Shown here piece by piece: positions 40,014 to 48,227 of a stretch of 64,000 nucleotides of DNA (position 1 is its first letter; each line of letters opens with the position of its first letter). The notes beneath the pieces were generated by a model that saw only the letters and a list, made by a program, of their open reading frames with translations, had not been told where the DNA came from and did no database searches. The DNA is from Betaproteobacteria bacterium Ga0077523 (GTDB taxonomy: Bacteria; Pseudomonadota; Gammaproteobacteria; Burkholderiales; Ga0077523), in assembly GCA_001464695.1 (NCBI GenBank), contig LNDQ01000135.1:1-64000 (forward strand). The letters run 5' to 3'. The position numbers and the translations under genes were made by a program.

Positions 40014-40037
40014 AAAAGGGAGGCGCGAAGGCCTCCC
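40014..40037 (-). terminator. Terminator-like hairpin between rplT and pheS
   Basis: GGGAGGC, 6 bases, GCCTCCC on the minus strand (40037-40018), then TTTT (40017-40014). The stem is 7 bp, all G:C except one A:T pair, and the T-run is short, so partial readthrough is likely. It lies between rplT and pheS where E. coli has the pheST attenuator. No Phe-rich leader peptide fits in the 62-base gap. Confidence 0.7.
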
Positions 40038-40060
40038 TCAGCTGTCCGGTGGTCGGGAGC

Positions 40061-40420
40061 TTACCGTCCGAGCGCAGCCTTGGCCTGCGCCGCGAGTTGC
40101 TCGAAGGCGGGCCGCTCGAACACGGCGAGATCGGCGAGCACCTTGCGATCCACTTCGATCGCAGCCTTCTTGAGCCCGTTCATGAACGTGCTGTAGGTGA
40201 GACCCAGTTCGCGCGCGGCGGCGTTGATACGGGCGATCCAGAGGGCCCGGAACTCGCGCTTGCGGACGCGGCGATCGCGGTAGGCATACAGCCCCGCCTT
40301 CATCACCGCTTCCTTGGCGATGCGATAGACGTTCTTGCGACGGCCGCGGTAACCCTTGGCGAGGTCGAGAACCTTCTTGTGGCGCGCGTGCGCCGTTACT
40401 CCACGTTTGACTCTTGGCAT
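40061..40420 (-). CDS. rplT: 50S ribosomal protein L20
   Basis: 119 residues, standard length. The start [18 protein letters not shown] and the [19 protein letters not shown] segment are diagnostic. L20 binds 23S rRNA early in 50S assembly. It follows rpmI by 16 bases. In E. coli L20 represses its own operon; the leader here was not folded. Confidence 0.98.
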   Translation of the reverse strand: MPRVKRGVTAHARHKKVLDLAKGYRGRRKNVYRIAKEAVMKAGLYAYRDRRVRKREFRALWIARINAAARELGLTYSTFMNGLKKAAIEVDRKVLADLAVFERPAFEQLAAQAKAALGR

Positions 40421-40436
40421 GGCGTTCGCTCCCCGG

Positions 40437-40634
40437 TCACGCGTACGGCATCATCGCGCGCACCGAGACGATGTTCGTCTCGTGCACCTGGGTCATGCCG
40501 CGCATGCCGCGCTTCCTCTTGGTGGTCTTCTTGGTGAGGATGTGGCGACGGAACGCCTTGGTCCGCTTGATGCCGCCGCTGCCTTGCGCGCGGAAGCGCT
40601 TCGCGGCACCGCTCTTGGTCTTCATCTTGGGCAT
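40437..40634 (-). CDS. rpmI: 50S ribosomal protein L35
   Basis: 65 residues. The start [20 protein letters not shown] identifies L35, a small basic 50S protein. I chose the ATG at 40634; CAGGAG lies 10-15 bases upstream. The 108-bp gap to infC may carry the L20 control site, as in E. coli, but I cannot show its fold. Confidence 0.97.
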   Translation of the reverse strand: MPKMKTKSGAAKRFRAQGSGGIKRTKAFRRHILTKKTTKRKRGMRGMTQVHETNIVSVRAMMPYA

Positions 40635-40742
40635 TGCTCGAAACTCCTGTTCTGACATGACATCAGGCGGCCGCCGGAAGACGACGCTTGTGAGGCCTGG
40701 GAGTCACTTGTGCTCGGGGCACTGAAGCACCCCGGGATGCTG

Positions 40743-41261
40743 CTACCGCTTCTTCGGCGCCATCACCATGATCATCTGGCGCCCTTCCAGCTTCGGAAAC
40801 TGTTCCACCGTCCCGTACGGCTCCAACTCGCCTCGCACCCGCTCCAGCAGGCGCACACCGAATTCCTGGTGCGCCATCTCGCGGCCGCGGAAGCGCAACG
40901 TGATCTTGGTCTTGTCGCCCTCTTCGAGGAACTTGATCAGATTGCGCAGCTTGATCTGATAGTCGCCCTCGTCGGTGCCGGGGCGGAACTTGATTTCCTT
41001 GACCTGGATCTGCTTCTGCTTGAGCTTGGCCTCGTGCCGCTTCTTGGCTTCGCTGTACTTGAACTTGCCGAAGTCCATGATCCGGCAGACCGGCGGTTGG
41101 GCCGTCGGTGCAATCTCCACCAGATCGAGCACTGCTTCTTCCGCAAGGCGGTTGGCTTCTGCCAGGCTCACGATGCCCAGCGGTTCACCTTCCACACCGA
41201 CCAACCGGATCTCGGGCGCGGTGATCTCGCCGTTGATCCGAAGCTCTCTTTCCTGAGCGAT
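40743..41261 (-). CDS. infC: Translation initiation factor IF-3, ATC start
   Basis: 172 residues. N domain [24 protein letters not shown] and C domain [22 protein letters not shown] are diagnostic. The best start is the ATC at 41261: GGAGG lies at 41275-41271, 9 bases away, and the family N-terminus is (M)[11 protein letters not shown]. No ATG or GTG fits. Rare start codons are known for infC (ATT in E. coli) and let IF3 repress its own translation by rejecting non-canonical starts. It follows thrS by 22 bases. Confidence 0.93.
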   Translation of the reverse strand: MAQERELRINGEITAPEIRLVGVEGEPLGIVSLAEANRLAEEAVLDLVEIAPTAQPPVCRIMDFGKFKYSEAKKRHEAKLKQKQIQVKEIKFRPGTDEGDYQIKLRNLIKFLEEGDKTKITLRFRGREMAHQEFGVRLLERVRGELEPYGTVEQFPKLEGRQMIMVMAPKKR

Positions 41262-41283
41262 AGGGAATTTCCTCCAGAAAAAA

Positions 41284-43200
41284 TCAGGCCGCGCTCGCGC
41301 CCTGGGGCAACTCACCCCGGAGCCGGGACACGAAAGCCTCGAAGCTCATCGCCCCGAGGTCCTGCCCGCCACGCGCTCGCACGGCCATCTGCGATGCCGC
41401 CACTTCCTTGTCACCGACGATGACCTGGTAGGGCACCTTCTGCAGACTATGTTCGCGGATTTTATAAGTAATTTTCTCGTTCCTCAAGTCGGCTTCGACG
41501 CGGAACCCGGCGACCTCGAGCTGGGCAGCCAGTCCGGCCGTGTAGGCGGACTGCCCCTCGGAGATATTCATGACCACGATCTGGACCGGGGATAGCCAGA
41601 GCGGCATGGCGCCGGCGTAGTTCTCGATCAGGATGCCGATGAAGCGCTCCAGCGACCCCAGGATGGCCCGATGCAGCATCACCGGAACCTTCCGGGTGTT
41701 GTCTTCATCGATGAATTCGGCCCCCAGCCGCCCGGGAAGGGCGAAATCGAGCTGCAAAGTGCCGCATTGCCAGACCCGGCCGATGGAATCCTTCAGCGAA
41801 AACTCGATCTTGGGCCCGTAGAAAGCCCCTTCGCCCGGATTCAGCTCCCAGGCGAGACCTTTGGCGTCCAGGGCCGACTTCAAGGCTGCTTCCGCCCGGT
41901 CCCAGGCCTCGTCCGCCCCGATCCGCTTGACCGGCCGGGTGGACAGCTTGATCAGGATCTCGTGGAAGCCGAAATCTGCGTAGATCTTCTGCAGGAGGTC
42001 GATGAAGCTGGCCGCCTCGCCCTGCACCTGGTCCTCGCGGCAGAAGATGTGGGCGTCGTCCTGGGTAAAGGCCCGGACCCGCATGATCCCGTGCAGCGCG
42101 CCCGAGGGCTCGTTGCGATGGCAGGCCCCGAACTCGGCCAGCCGCAACGGCAGGTCACGATAGCTCTTCAACCCCTGGTTGAAGATCTGGACGTGGCCGG
42201 GACAGTTCATGGGCTTCACCGCGTAGTCGCGGTTCTCGGAAGCCGTCGTGAACATGTGCTCGCGGTAGTTCTCCCAATGGCCGGAGCGCTCCCACAGGAC
42301 GCGGTCCATGACCATCGGTGTGCGCACCTCGCGGTACCCGTGACCGGCAAGCGTCCGGCGCACGTACTGCTCCACCTGCTGCCAGATGCTCCAGCCCTTG
42401 GGATGCCAGAACACCATCCCGGGCGCCTCGTCCTGCACGTGAAAGAGGTCGAGCTGGCGGCCGAGACGCCGATGGTCGCGCTTTTCCGCCTCCTCCAGCA
42501 TATGGAGGTACGCGCCCTGGTCTTCCTTCTTCGCCCAGGCCGTGCCGTAGATGCGCTGGAGCATCTCGTTGCGGGCGTCGCCGCGCCAATAGGCGCCCGC
42601 GACCTTCATCAGCTTGAAGACCTTGAGCTTGCCCGTGGACGGCACGTGCGGCCCGCGGCACAGGTCGATGAAATCGCCCTCGCGGTACAGCGAGACCTCC
42701 TCGCCTCCCGGGATCGACGCGATGATCTCGGCCTTGTAGTGCTCGCCGATGGAGCGGAAGAATTCCACCGCCTTCTCGCGCGGCCAGACCTCGCGCGCCA
42801 CCGGAATGTCGCGATTGGCGAGCTCCAGCATCTTCTTCTCGATCGCGGCCAGATCCTCGGGCGTGAACGGGCGTTGGTACGAGAAATCGTAGTAGAAGCC
42901 GTTCTCGATGACCGGACCGATGGTCACCTGGGCATCGGGAAACAGCTCCTTGACCGCGTAGGCGAGCAGGTGCGCCGTCGAGTGCCGGATGAGGTCGAGC
43001 CCTTCCGGATCCTTGGCCGTGACGATGGCGAGTTCCGCATCCGCCTCGATGCGATGCGATGTGTCCACGAGCTTGCCGCCGACCTTGCCGGCGAGCGCCG
43101 CCTTGGCGAGCCCCGGGCCGATGGCGGCCGCCACCTCGGCCACCGTGACGGGCCCCGGAAACTCCTTGATGGCCCCATCGGGCAGTCGGATCGCAGGCAT
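41284..43200 (-). CDS. thrS: Threonyl-tRNA synthetase
   Basis: 638 residues. TGS domain (1-60), the editing domain with HSTAHLLAY (HxxxH near residue 73-77) and [10 protein letters not shown], the class II core and a C-terminal anticodon-binding domain. It charges tRNA-Thr and clears Ser-tRNA-Thr. I chose the ATG at 43200; a TTG three codons earlier is in frame. It starts the thrS-infC-rpmI-rplT-pheST-ihfA-merR transcript. Confidence 0.97.
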   Translation of the reverse strand: MPAIRLPDGAIKEFPGPVTVAEVAAAIGPGLAKAALAGKVGGKLVDTSHRIEADAELAIVTAKDPEGLDLIRHSTAHLLAYAVKELFPDAQVTIGPVIENGFYYDFSYQRPFTPEDLAAIEKKMLELANRDIPVAREVWPREKAVEFFRSIGEHYKAEIIASIPGGEEVSLYREGDFIDLCRGPHVPSTGKLKVFKLMKVAGAYWRGDARNEMLQRIYGTAWAKKEDQGAYLHMLEEAEKRDHRRLGRQLDLFHVQDEAPGMVFWHPKGWSIWQQVEQYVRRTLAGHGYREVRTPMVMDRVLWERSGHWENYREHMFTTASENRDYAVKPMNCPGHVQIFNQGLKSYRDLPLRLAEFGACHRNEPSGALHGIMRVRAFTQDDAHIFCREDQVQGEAASFIDLLQKIYADFGFHEILIKLSTRPVKRIGADEAWDRAEAALKSALDAKGLAWELNPGEGAFYGPKIEFSLKDSIGRVWQCGTLQLDFALPGRLGAEFIDEDNTRKVPVMLHRAILGSLERFIGILIENYAGAMPLWLSPVQIVVMNISEGQSAYTAGLAAQLEVAGFRVEADLRNEKITYKIREHSLQKVPYQVIVGDKEVAASQMAVRARGGQDLGAMSFEAFVSRLRGELPQGASAA

Positions 43201-43222
43201 CGCTGTCAAAGCTCAAAAACGA

Positions 43223-43276
43223 TCAGGAGTCAGCATCACGAACCGGCTCTTCCGATTCCTGATTCCTGACTCCTGA
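43223..43276. other. 11-bp inverted repeat in the thrS leader region
   Basis: TCAGGAGTCAG and CTGACTCCTGA pair perfectly with a 32-base loop that contains GATTCC and CTGATTCC repeats. It fills most of the 85 bp between tRNA-Val and thrS. It might be a hairpin in a shared tRNA-thrS transcript. No T-run follows, and it does not look like a T-box or the operator-like thrS leader of E. coli. Confidence 0.55.
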
Positions 43277-43285
43277 TACCGGTCG

Positions 43286-43362
43286 TGGTAGGCGCGATTG
43301 GACTCGAACCAACGACCCCCACCATGTCAAGGTGGTGCTCTAACCAGCTGAGCTACGCGCCT
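43286..43362 (-). tRNA. tRNA-Val (GAC)
   Basis: 77-nt cloverleaf with encoded CCA. The anticodon loop is TTGACAT (anticodon GAC) on a CCACC/GGTGG stem, with T-loop GGTTCGAGTCC. The acceptor stem AGGCGCG/CGCGCCT pairs fully. It lies 85 bases upstream of thrS on the same strand. Confidence 0.97.
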
Positions 43363-43374
43363 GAAGAACCCCGG

Positions 43375-43403
43375 ATTCTAGCGGAAATCCCGCACTGGTC
43401 CAA
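43375..43403 (-). promoter_or_regulatory. Candidate promoter of tRNA-Val
   Basis: On the minus strand: TTGGAC (43403-43398), 17 bases, TAGAAT (43380-43375). The -10 matches 5 of 6 positions and lies 12 bases before the tRNA. The -35 is weaker. It might also drive thrS and the downstream genes. Confidence 0.55.
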
Positions 43404-43425
43404 TGCAGGGCCCCGCACGGCCCGT

Positions 43426-43731
43426 TCAGCGCATCGTGAACAGCTTCCCGAAATTCGCGATCTCCAGCACCTGCTTGACCGTCCCGCGGCAATTGGCCAG
43501 GGCGACGGTCTTCGCTGCGGCCTGAGCTTTCTCCTTCAACATGAGGAGCATGCCCAGCGCCGAGCTGTCCAGGTAGTCGACCTGCCCGAAATCGATCTCG
43601 AACTCGGTGATGGCCGGCAGACCGAGCGCCGGCTCGTAGGCCTCGCGAAACGTGCGATGGGCATTGAAATCGAACCGGCCTTCGAGCCGGATCACCGACT
43701 TGCCGTCCTGCTGCTGCACCTTGGCCTGCAT
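43426..43731 (-). CDS. STAS-domain anti-anti-sigma-like protein
   Basis: 101 residues, a single STAS domain. The phosphoserine-type site is DYLDSSALGML (S56 or S57), and VIRLEGRFDFNAH is the first strand. Proteins of this kind bind anti-sigma kinases or act near chemotaxis arrays. I chose the ATG at 43731 with AGGGGA upstream; an ATG at 43752 would add 7 residues. It lies 38 bases after cheB on the same strand, so it is probably in a cheR-cheB-STAS operon. No anti-sigma kinase is adjacent. Confidence 0.86.
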   Translation of the reverse strand: MQAKVQQQDGKSVIRLEGRFDFNAHRTFREAYEPALGLPAITEFEIDFGQVDYLDSSALGMLLMLKEKAQAAAKTVALANCRGTVKQVLEIANFGKLFTMR

Positions 43732-43769
43732 ACTCGTCCCCTTGATGCGCATCCGGGCCTGCCGGCTGC

Positions 43770-44861
43770 CTAGATGCGAAACGCGCGCTCCTTGCCCAGC
43801 CGAGCCAGCACCCGGCCCGCAATGTCCTGCACCGGCAGCACCTCGTCCACGCCGCCCGAGGCAACCGCCTCGCGCGGCATGCCGTACACGACACACGTCG
43901 CTTCATCCTGGGCGAAAGTGGCAGCGCCGGCCCGCTTCATCTCGAGCATGCCGGCGGCACCGTCCTTGCCCATGCCGGTCAGGATAACGCCGATCGCGTT
44001 CCTGCCGGCCACGTTGGCGGCGGAGCGGAACAGCACGTCCACCGACGGCCGATGGCGGTTCACCGGCGGCCCCTGCGACAGCTCCGTCACGTAGTTGGCG
44101 CCGCTGCGCCGCACCAGCAGATGCGAATGTCCCGGCGCGATGTAGGCATGGCCGGGCAGCACGCGCTCACCATGCTCGGCCTCCTTGACCGCGATGCGGC
44201 ACAGGCCGTCCAGGCGCTGCGCGAACGACTTCGTGAAGGATGCCGGCATGTGCTGCGTGACCAGGATGCCGGGCGCGTCCGGCGGCAGGCGCGACAAGAC
44301 GACCTTGATCGCCTCGGTGCCGCCGGTACTGGCGCCGATAAAGATGAGTTTCTCCGTGCTGCCCACGACGCCGCTCGCGACAGGCAGCACCGCGTCGGCC
44401 GAGCGCGAAGGGACCACCGCCAGATTCGCGCGGCGCACGCGGGCGTCCGCGGCGGCACGGATCTTCTCGGTGATCTCCTCCGCATAGCCCTTCAGGCCGT
44501 CGGCGATGCCGAGTCTCGGCTTGGACACAAAATCGACTGCACCCAGTTCGAGCGCCCGCAGCGTCACGTCGGACCCGCGTTCGGTCAGCGACGAAACCAT
44601 GATGACCGGCGTCGGCCGCAGGCGCATCAGGCGCTCCAGGAAATCGATGCCGTCCATGCGCGGCATTTCCACGTCGAGCGTGATCACGTCAGGAGTCAGC
44701 TGGCGGACCAGCTCGCGCGCAGCGATCGGATCCGGCGCCGCACCGACCACTTCGAGGTCGCGTTCAGCCCCGATCAACTCCGTGAGGACACTGCGCACCA
44801 GCGCCGAATCATCGATGATCAGCACGCGGATGCGCTGGCCGGCGGCGCGCTTCGGCGTCAT
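43770..44861 (-). CDS. cheB: Chemotaxis methylesterase/deamidase CheB
   Basis: 363 residues. The receiver has D17-D18, phosphoacceptor D63 ([11 protein letters not shown]) and K in SKP. The methylesterase domain (about 170-355) has the triad S178 ([11 protein letters not shown]), H in VTQHMP and D in [11 protein letters not shown]. It removes methyl groups from chemoreceptors when phosphorylated by CheA. I chose the ATG at 44861. It is 42 bases after cheR. Confidence 0.95.
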   Translation of the reverse strand: MTPKRAAGQRIRVLIIDDSALVRSVLTELIGAERDLEVVGAAPDPIAARELVRQLTPDVITLDVEMPRMDGIDFLERLMRLRPTPVIMVSSLTERGSDVTLRALELGAVDFVSKPRLGIADGLKGYAEEITEKIRAAADARVRRANLAVVPSRSADAVLPVASGVVGSTEKLIFIGASTGGTEAIKVVLSRLPPDAPGILVTQHMPASFTKSFAQRLDGLCRIAVKEAEHGERVLPGHAYIAPGHSHLLVRRSGANYVTELSQGPPVNRHRPSVDVLFRSAANVAGRNAIGVILTGMGKDGAAGMLEMKRAGAATFAQDEATCVVYGMPREAVASGGVDEVLPVQDIAGRVLARLGKERAFRI

Positions 44862-44903
44862 CGGGACCAATCCCCGTTGCCCGCTGGCGCCGCGATCACG
44901 ACT

Positions 44904-45794
44904 TCAATCACCCTCGCGCCCCTTGGGCAGGACCCGTTCGTACACCGTCTTGCCGCGCAGGTGGAATGTATCGGCCGCGTGAAACAGGCTTTCCGAGTGC
45001 CCGACGAACAGCAGGCCGTCCGGCCGCAGCAGCGGGGCAAAGCGCCGCAGGATCCCCGCCTGCGTCGGCTTGTCGAAGTAGATCATCACGTTCCGGCAGA
45101 AGATCGCGTCGAGTGGTCCGCGCACGGTCCAGGCGGGCTCGAGCAGGTTGAGCGGCCGAAAGCTCACCATCCGCTGCAGTTCGGGGCGGACCCGAACCTG
45201 GCCGTCCTGGCTGCCGCCCCCGCGCAGGAAGAACCGGCGCACGCGTTCCGCGGACAGTCGTTCGACGCGCTCGGCCGGATAGATCCCGGCCTCGCCCTTG
45301 CGCAACACGTTGGTGTCGACATCGGTGGCCAGGATCGACACCGGGGCGTCGAACGAGCCGAAGGTCTCCACCGCCGTCATGGCGAGGGAATACGGTTCTT
45401 CACCGGTCGAAGCGGCACAGCACCAGATCACCAGTTGCCGGCCGCGCCGGGCCGCCAGGTGCTCGGCGAGAATCGGGAAGTGATGCTGTTCGCGGAAGAA
45501 CGAAGTGAGGTTGGTGGTGAGCGCATTGGTGAAGGCTTCCCACTCGGTCGCGCTGCCGTTGCCCAGCAGCGCGAGGTAGTCCTCGAAGCGCCTGGTCCCG
45601 GTCGCCCGCAACCGGCGCGCCAGGCGGCTGTAGACCATGTCCATCTTCTGCGGCGACAGCGAGATGCCGGCACGCTGGTAGATCAGCTTGCGCACGGCTT
45701 CGAAGTCGCGATCCGTGAACTCGAACTCGCGGACGCCGTCGTTCGGCGGCTGGCGGGTCGGAACCTGGGTCTGGAGCTTGGGAGAGGACATCAT
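44904..45794 (-). CDS. cheR: Chemotaxis methyltransferase CheR
   Basis: 296 residues. An N-terminal helical domain (about 25-95) and a SAM-binding domain with WCCAASTGEEPYSLAM, ILATDVDTNVLRKG and AIFCRNVMIYFD. It methylates receptor glutamates. The start is either ATG at 45794 or the next at 45791; no strong ribosome site is visible. A perfect sigma-28 -10 sequence lies 81-88 bases upstream. Confidence 0.95.
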   Translation of the reverse strand: MMSSPKLQTQVPTRQPPNDGVREFEFTDRDFEAVRKLIYQRAGISLSPQKMDMVYSRLARRLRATGTRRFEDYLALLGNGSATEWEAFTNALTTNLTSFFREQHHFPILAEHLAARRGRQLVIWCCAASTGEEPYSLAMTAVETFGSFDAPVSILATDVDTNVLRKGEAGIYPAERVERLSAERVRRFFLRGGGSQDGQVRVRPELQRMVSFRPLNLLEPAWTVRGPLDAIFCRNVMIYFDKPTQAGILRRFAPLLRPDGLLFVGHSESLFHAADTFHLRGKTVYERVLPKGREGD

Positions 45795-45874
45795 GGGATG
45801 GCGAGTACGGCCAGGTCGTGAGCACCCCGGCAACACCATGCAGCCGACGCGGGAACGCCTGCGGTTCCTGCCGG

Positions 45875-45901
45875 TTATCGGCAAACGGGGCAGCCGGTTG
45901 A
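45875..45901 (-). promoter_or_regulatory. FliA (sigma-28) promoter of cheR-cheB
   Basis: On the minus strand: TCAACCGG (45901-45894), 11 bases, GCCGATAA (45882-45875). The -10 is a perfect 8 of 8 match; the -35 matches only 3 of 8. The exact 11-base gap and its place before cheR favour a real site. Confidence 0.6.
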
Positions 45902-45985
45902 GCACTGCGGCCGGGTTCCTTGCGGCAGCGCCCCGGAAACCGGCGCGAACGTCAGCTTTGGCGACTTTCCCCGTGCCCGGGCGCG

Positions 45986-48172
45986 TCAGCGGCGTCGGAC
46001 CGTCGCCACCGCCGGCAGGTCGCGGATCAGCGCACAGACACGCGCGAGCTGATCGCCACCGGAAACCTCGACCGTCAGGTCGAGCCGGGCGTCGAGCCCC
46101 CGCTCCGACGCGCGCGCCGCCCGGACCGGGGCCTTCTCCTTGCCCAGGATGTCGGTCACGTCGCGCAGCAGCGTCCCGGTCGCATCCCCGGTGACCTCGA
46201 GGTCCACCGGGAAGCGGCTGTCGCGACCCGGCTCACCCCATTCCGCCACGACCCGGCGCTCGGGCGACAACCGCGCCACGTTCGGGCAGCTCGCGCGATG
46301 CACGCTGATGCCCCGGCCGCGGGTCACGAAGCCGACGATCGCGTCGGGCGGTGCCGGCTTGCAGCAGCGGGCGAGTTGGGTCAGCAACTTGTCGACACCG
46401 ACCACGAGCACGTCGCCATGCTTGGCAGCAGGCGCACGCGCCACGGGTGTGCCGGGCTCGGTAGTTTCGGCGGGCACGACCGCTGCGGGCCGCAGCACGG
46501 CCTGCAACTGACGCTGCGTGACCTCGCCCCGGCCCAGACCGGCCAGCAGCTCCTCGGGCTTCGCGTAGTCGAGTGCCGCGGCCAGCGCTTCCAGCGGCGG
46601 CGCCGCGACGCCGAGGCGATGGACCTCGCGCTCGAGCGTCGCCCGCCCGTGCGCGACATCCTGCTCCAGATGCTGCGCGTTGAACCACGCACGCACCTTG
46701 GCGCGCGCGCGATGGCTGCGAATGAATCCAAGCTGCGGATTGAGCCAGTCGCGGCTCGGTCCGCCCTCGCGCGCCGTGACGATCTCCACGCGCTGACCGG
46801 TCGCGAGCAGGGTATTGAGCGGCACGATGTGGCCGTTGACCTTGGCGCCACGGCAGCGATGACCGAGATCGGTGTGCACGTGATACGCGAAGTCCACCGG
46901 CGTCGATCCGCTCGGCAGCGCGACCACCCGCCCCTGGGGGGTGAGCACGTAGACGGTCTCCTGGAAGAGCTCGGTACGCACCGATTCCGCGAGATCGGCC
47001 GCGCCACCCACGTCGTCGCGCCAGTCGAGGATGCGACGCATCCACGCGACGGTCTCCTCGAGATGCGCGTCGCGCCGCCCGCCCTCCTTGTAGCGCCAGT
47101 GGGCGGCGACGCCGAGCTCGTTGGCCTGATGCATCTCGCGCGTGCGGATCTGCACTTCCAGCACCTTGTCGTCGGGCCCGATGACGGCGGTGTGCAACGA
47201 GCGATAGTCGTTCGACTTCGGCTTGGCGATGTAGTCGTCGAACTCCTTGGGGATCGGGGTCCAGAGGTTGTGCACCACGCCCAACGCGGTGTAGCAGCCG
47301 GCGATGTCGTCCACGAGCACGCGCACGGCACGCACGTCGAACAGATCCTTGAAGCCCAGGTCCTTGCGCTGCATCTTCTTCCAGATGCTGTAGATGTGCT
47401 TGGGTCGACCGGACACTTCGGCCTGGATGCCGGCGCGAGCGAGCTCCTCCCGCAGCAGTGTGGCCACGCGCGCGATGAACGCCTCGCGATCGCCACGCTT
47501 GCCGTCGAGCTCGCTCGCGATCGACTTGTAGGTCTCCGGTTGTTCACAGCGGAACGCGAGGTCTTCGAGCTCCCACTTGAGCTGCCACACGCCGAGCCGG
47601 TTCGCGAGCGGCGCCAGCAGGTCGAAGGTGTCGCGCACCGCCGCCAGCCGCTCGGCTTGGGTGCCCTCGCGGGCCAGCCGGCGCAGCAGGCTCACTTCAC
47701 CGGCCAGCTTGATGAGCACGACGCGGGCGTCCTGCACCATGGCGAGCAGCATCTGGCGCAGGGCCTCGAGCTGCGCGCCGTGGTCGGTCTGTTTGCCGGT
47801 GCCGAGGCCCGGGCGCAGCTGCTGGATGTCTTCCATGCGGCGCGCCCCTTCGACCAGGGTCGCGATGCTGCTGCCGAAACGGTCCGCAATCTCAGTGCGC
47901 GGCAGCCGGGCGACAGCGGTCGCGGCGATCAACGCAGAGACGATCGAGTCGAGATCGAGCTTGAGCCCGGCCAGCAACGCCGCCGCATCCCGTGCGCCCG
48001 CAGCGATCTCGGCGGTCTCGTCGGCCAGCACCGCCAATGCCCGCTCCACCACCGGGGCGCCGACCGCGTCGACGCGCGCACCCGCAGCCCGCCAGGCAGC
48101 CATGAGGGCCTCGGCGTCGGCGTGGACATCGGTTGCGGTCTCGATCATGCGGACAGGGAGGGGCGGCGCCAT
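45986..48172 (-). CDS. relA: (p)ppGpp synthetase RelA
   Basis: 728 residues. The N-terminal hydrolase-like domain has lost its HD pair (FGSSIATLVEGARRM), so it should be synthetase-only. The synthetase has GRPKHIYSIWKKMQRKDLGF, FDVRAVRVLV, SNDYRSLHTAV and EVQIRT. TGS (about 390-450), a Zn-finger region with CC (ARCCKP) and a C-terminal ACT domain follow. The start is uncertain between the ATGs at 48172 and 48148; neither has a clear ribosome site. It follows comEC by 55 bases. RelA makes (p)ppGpp on stalled ribosomes. Confidence 0.94.
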   Translation of the reverse strand: MAPPLPVRMIETATDVHADAEALMAAWRAAGARVDAVGAPVVERALAVLADETAEIAAGARDAAALLAGLKLDLDSIVSALIAATAVARLPRTEIADRFGSSIATLVEGARRMEDIQQLRPGLGTGKQTDHGAQLEALRQMLLAMVQDARVVLIKLAGEVSLLRRLAREGTQAERLAAVRDTFDLLAPLANRLGVWQLKWELEDLAFRCEQPETYKSIASELDGKRGDREAFIARVATLLREELARAGIQAEVSGRPKHIYSIWKKMQRKDLGFKDLFDVRAVRVLVDDIAGCYTALGVVHNLWTPIPKEFDDYIAKPKSNDYRSLHTAVIGPDDKVLEVQIRTREMHQANELGVAAHWRYKEGGRRDAHLEETVAWMRRILDWRDDVGGAADLAESVRTELFQETVYVLTPQGRVVALPSGSTPVDFAYHVHTDLGHRCRGAKVNGHIVPLNTLLATGQRVEIVTAREGGPSRDWLNPQLGFIRSHRARAKVRAWFNAQHLEQDVAHGRATLEREVHRLGVAAPPLEALAAALDYAKPEELLAGLGRGEVTQRQLQAVLRPAAVVPAETTEPGTPVARAPAAKHGDVLVVGVDKLLTQLARCCKPAPPDAIVGFVTRGRGISVHRASCPNVARLSPERRVVAEWGEPGRDSRFPVDLEVTGDATGTLLRDVTDILGKEKAPVRAARASERGLDARLDLTVEVSGGDQLARVCALIRDLPAVATVRRR

Positions 48173-48227
48173 GGCGCCATGGGTCGTCGATCTTGCCACG
48201 CTTTGTCCGGCGCGGGCACCGGGTGGT

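Noticed and set aside
39999..40060. pheM-type leader peptide for pheST
   Set aside because: The gap is only 62 bases and holds no Phe-rich frame with a start codon.
43201..43285. T-box leader for thrS
   Set aside because: No T-box sequence or specifier loop, and T-boxes are rare outside Gram-positives.
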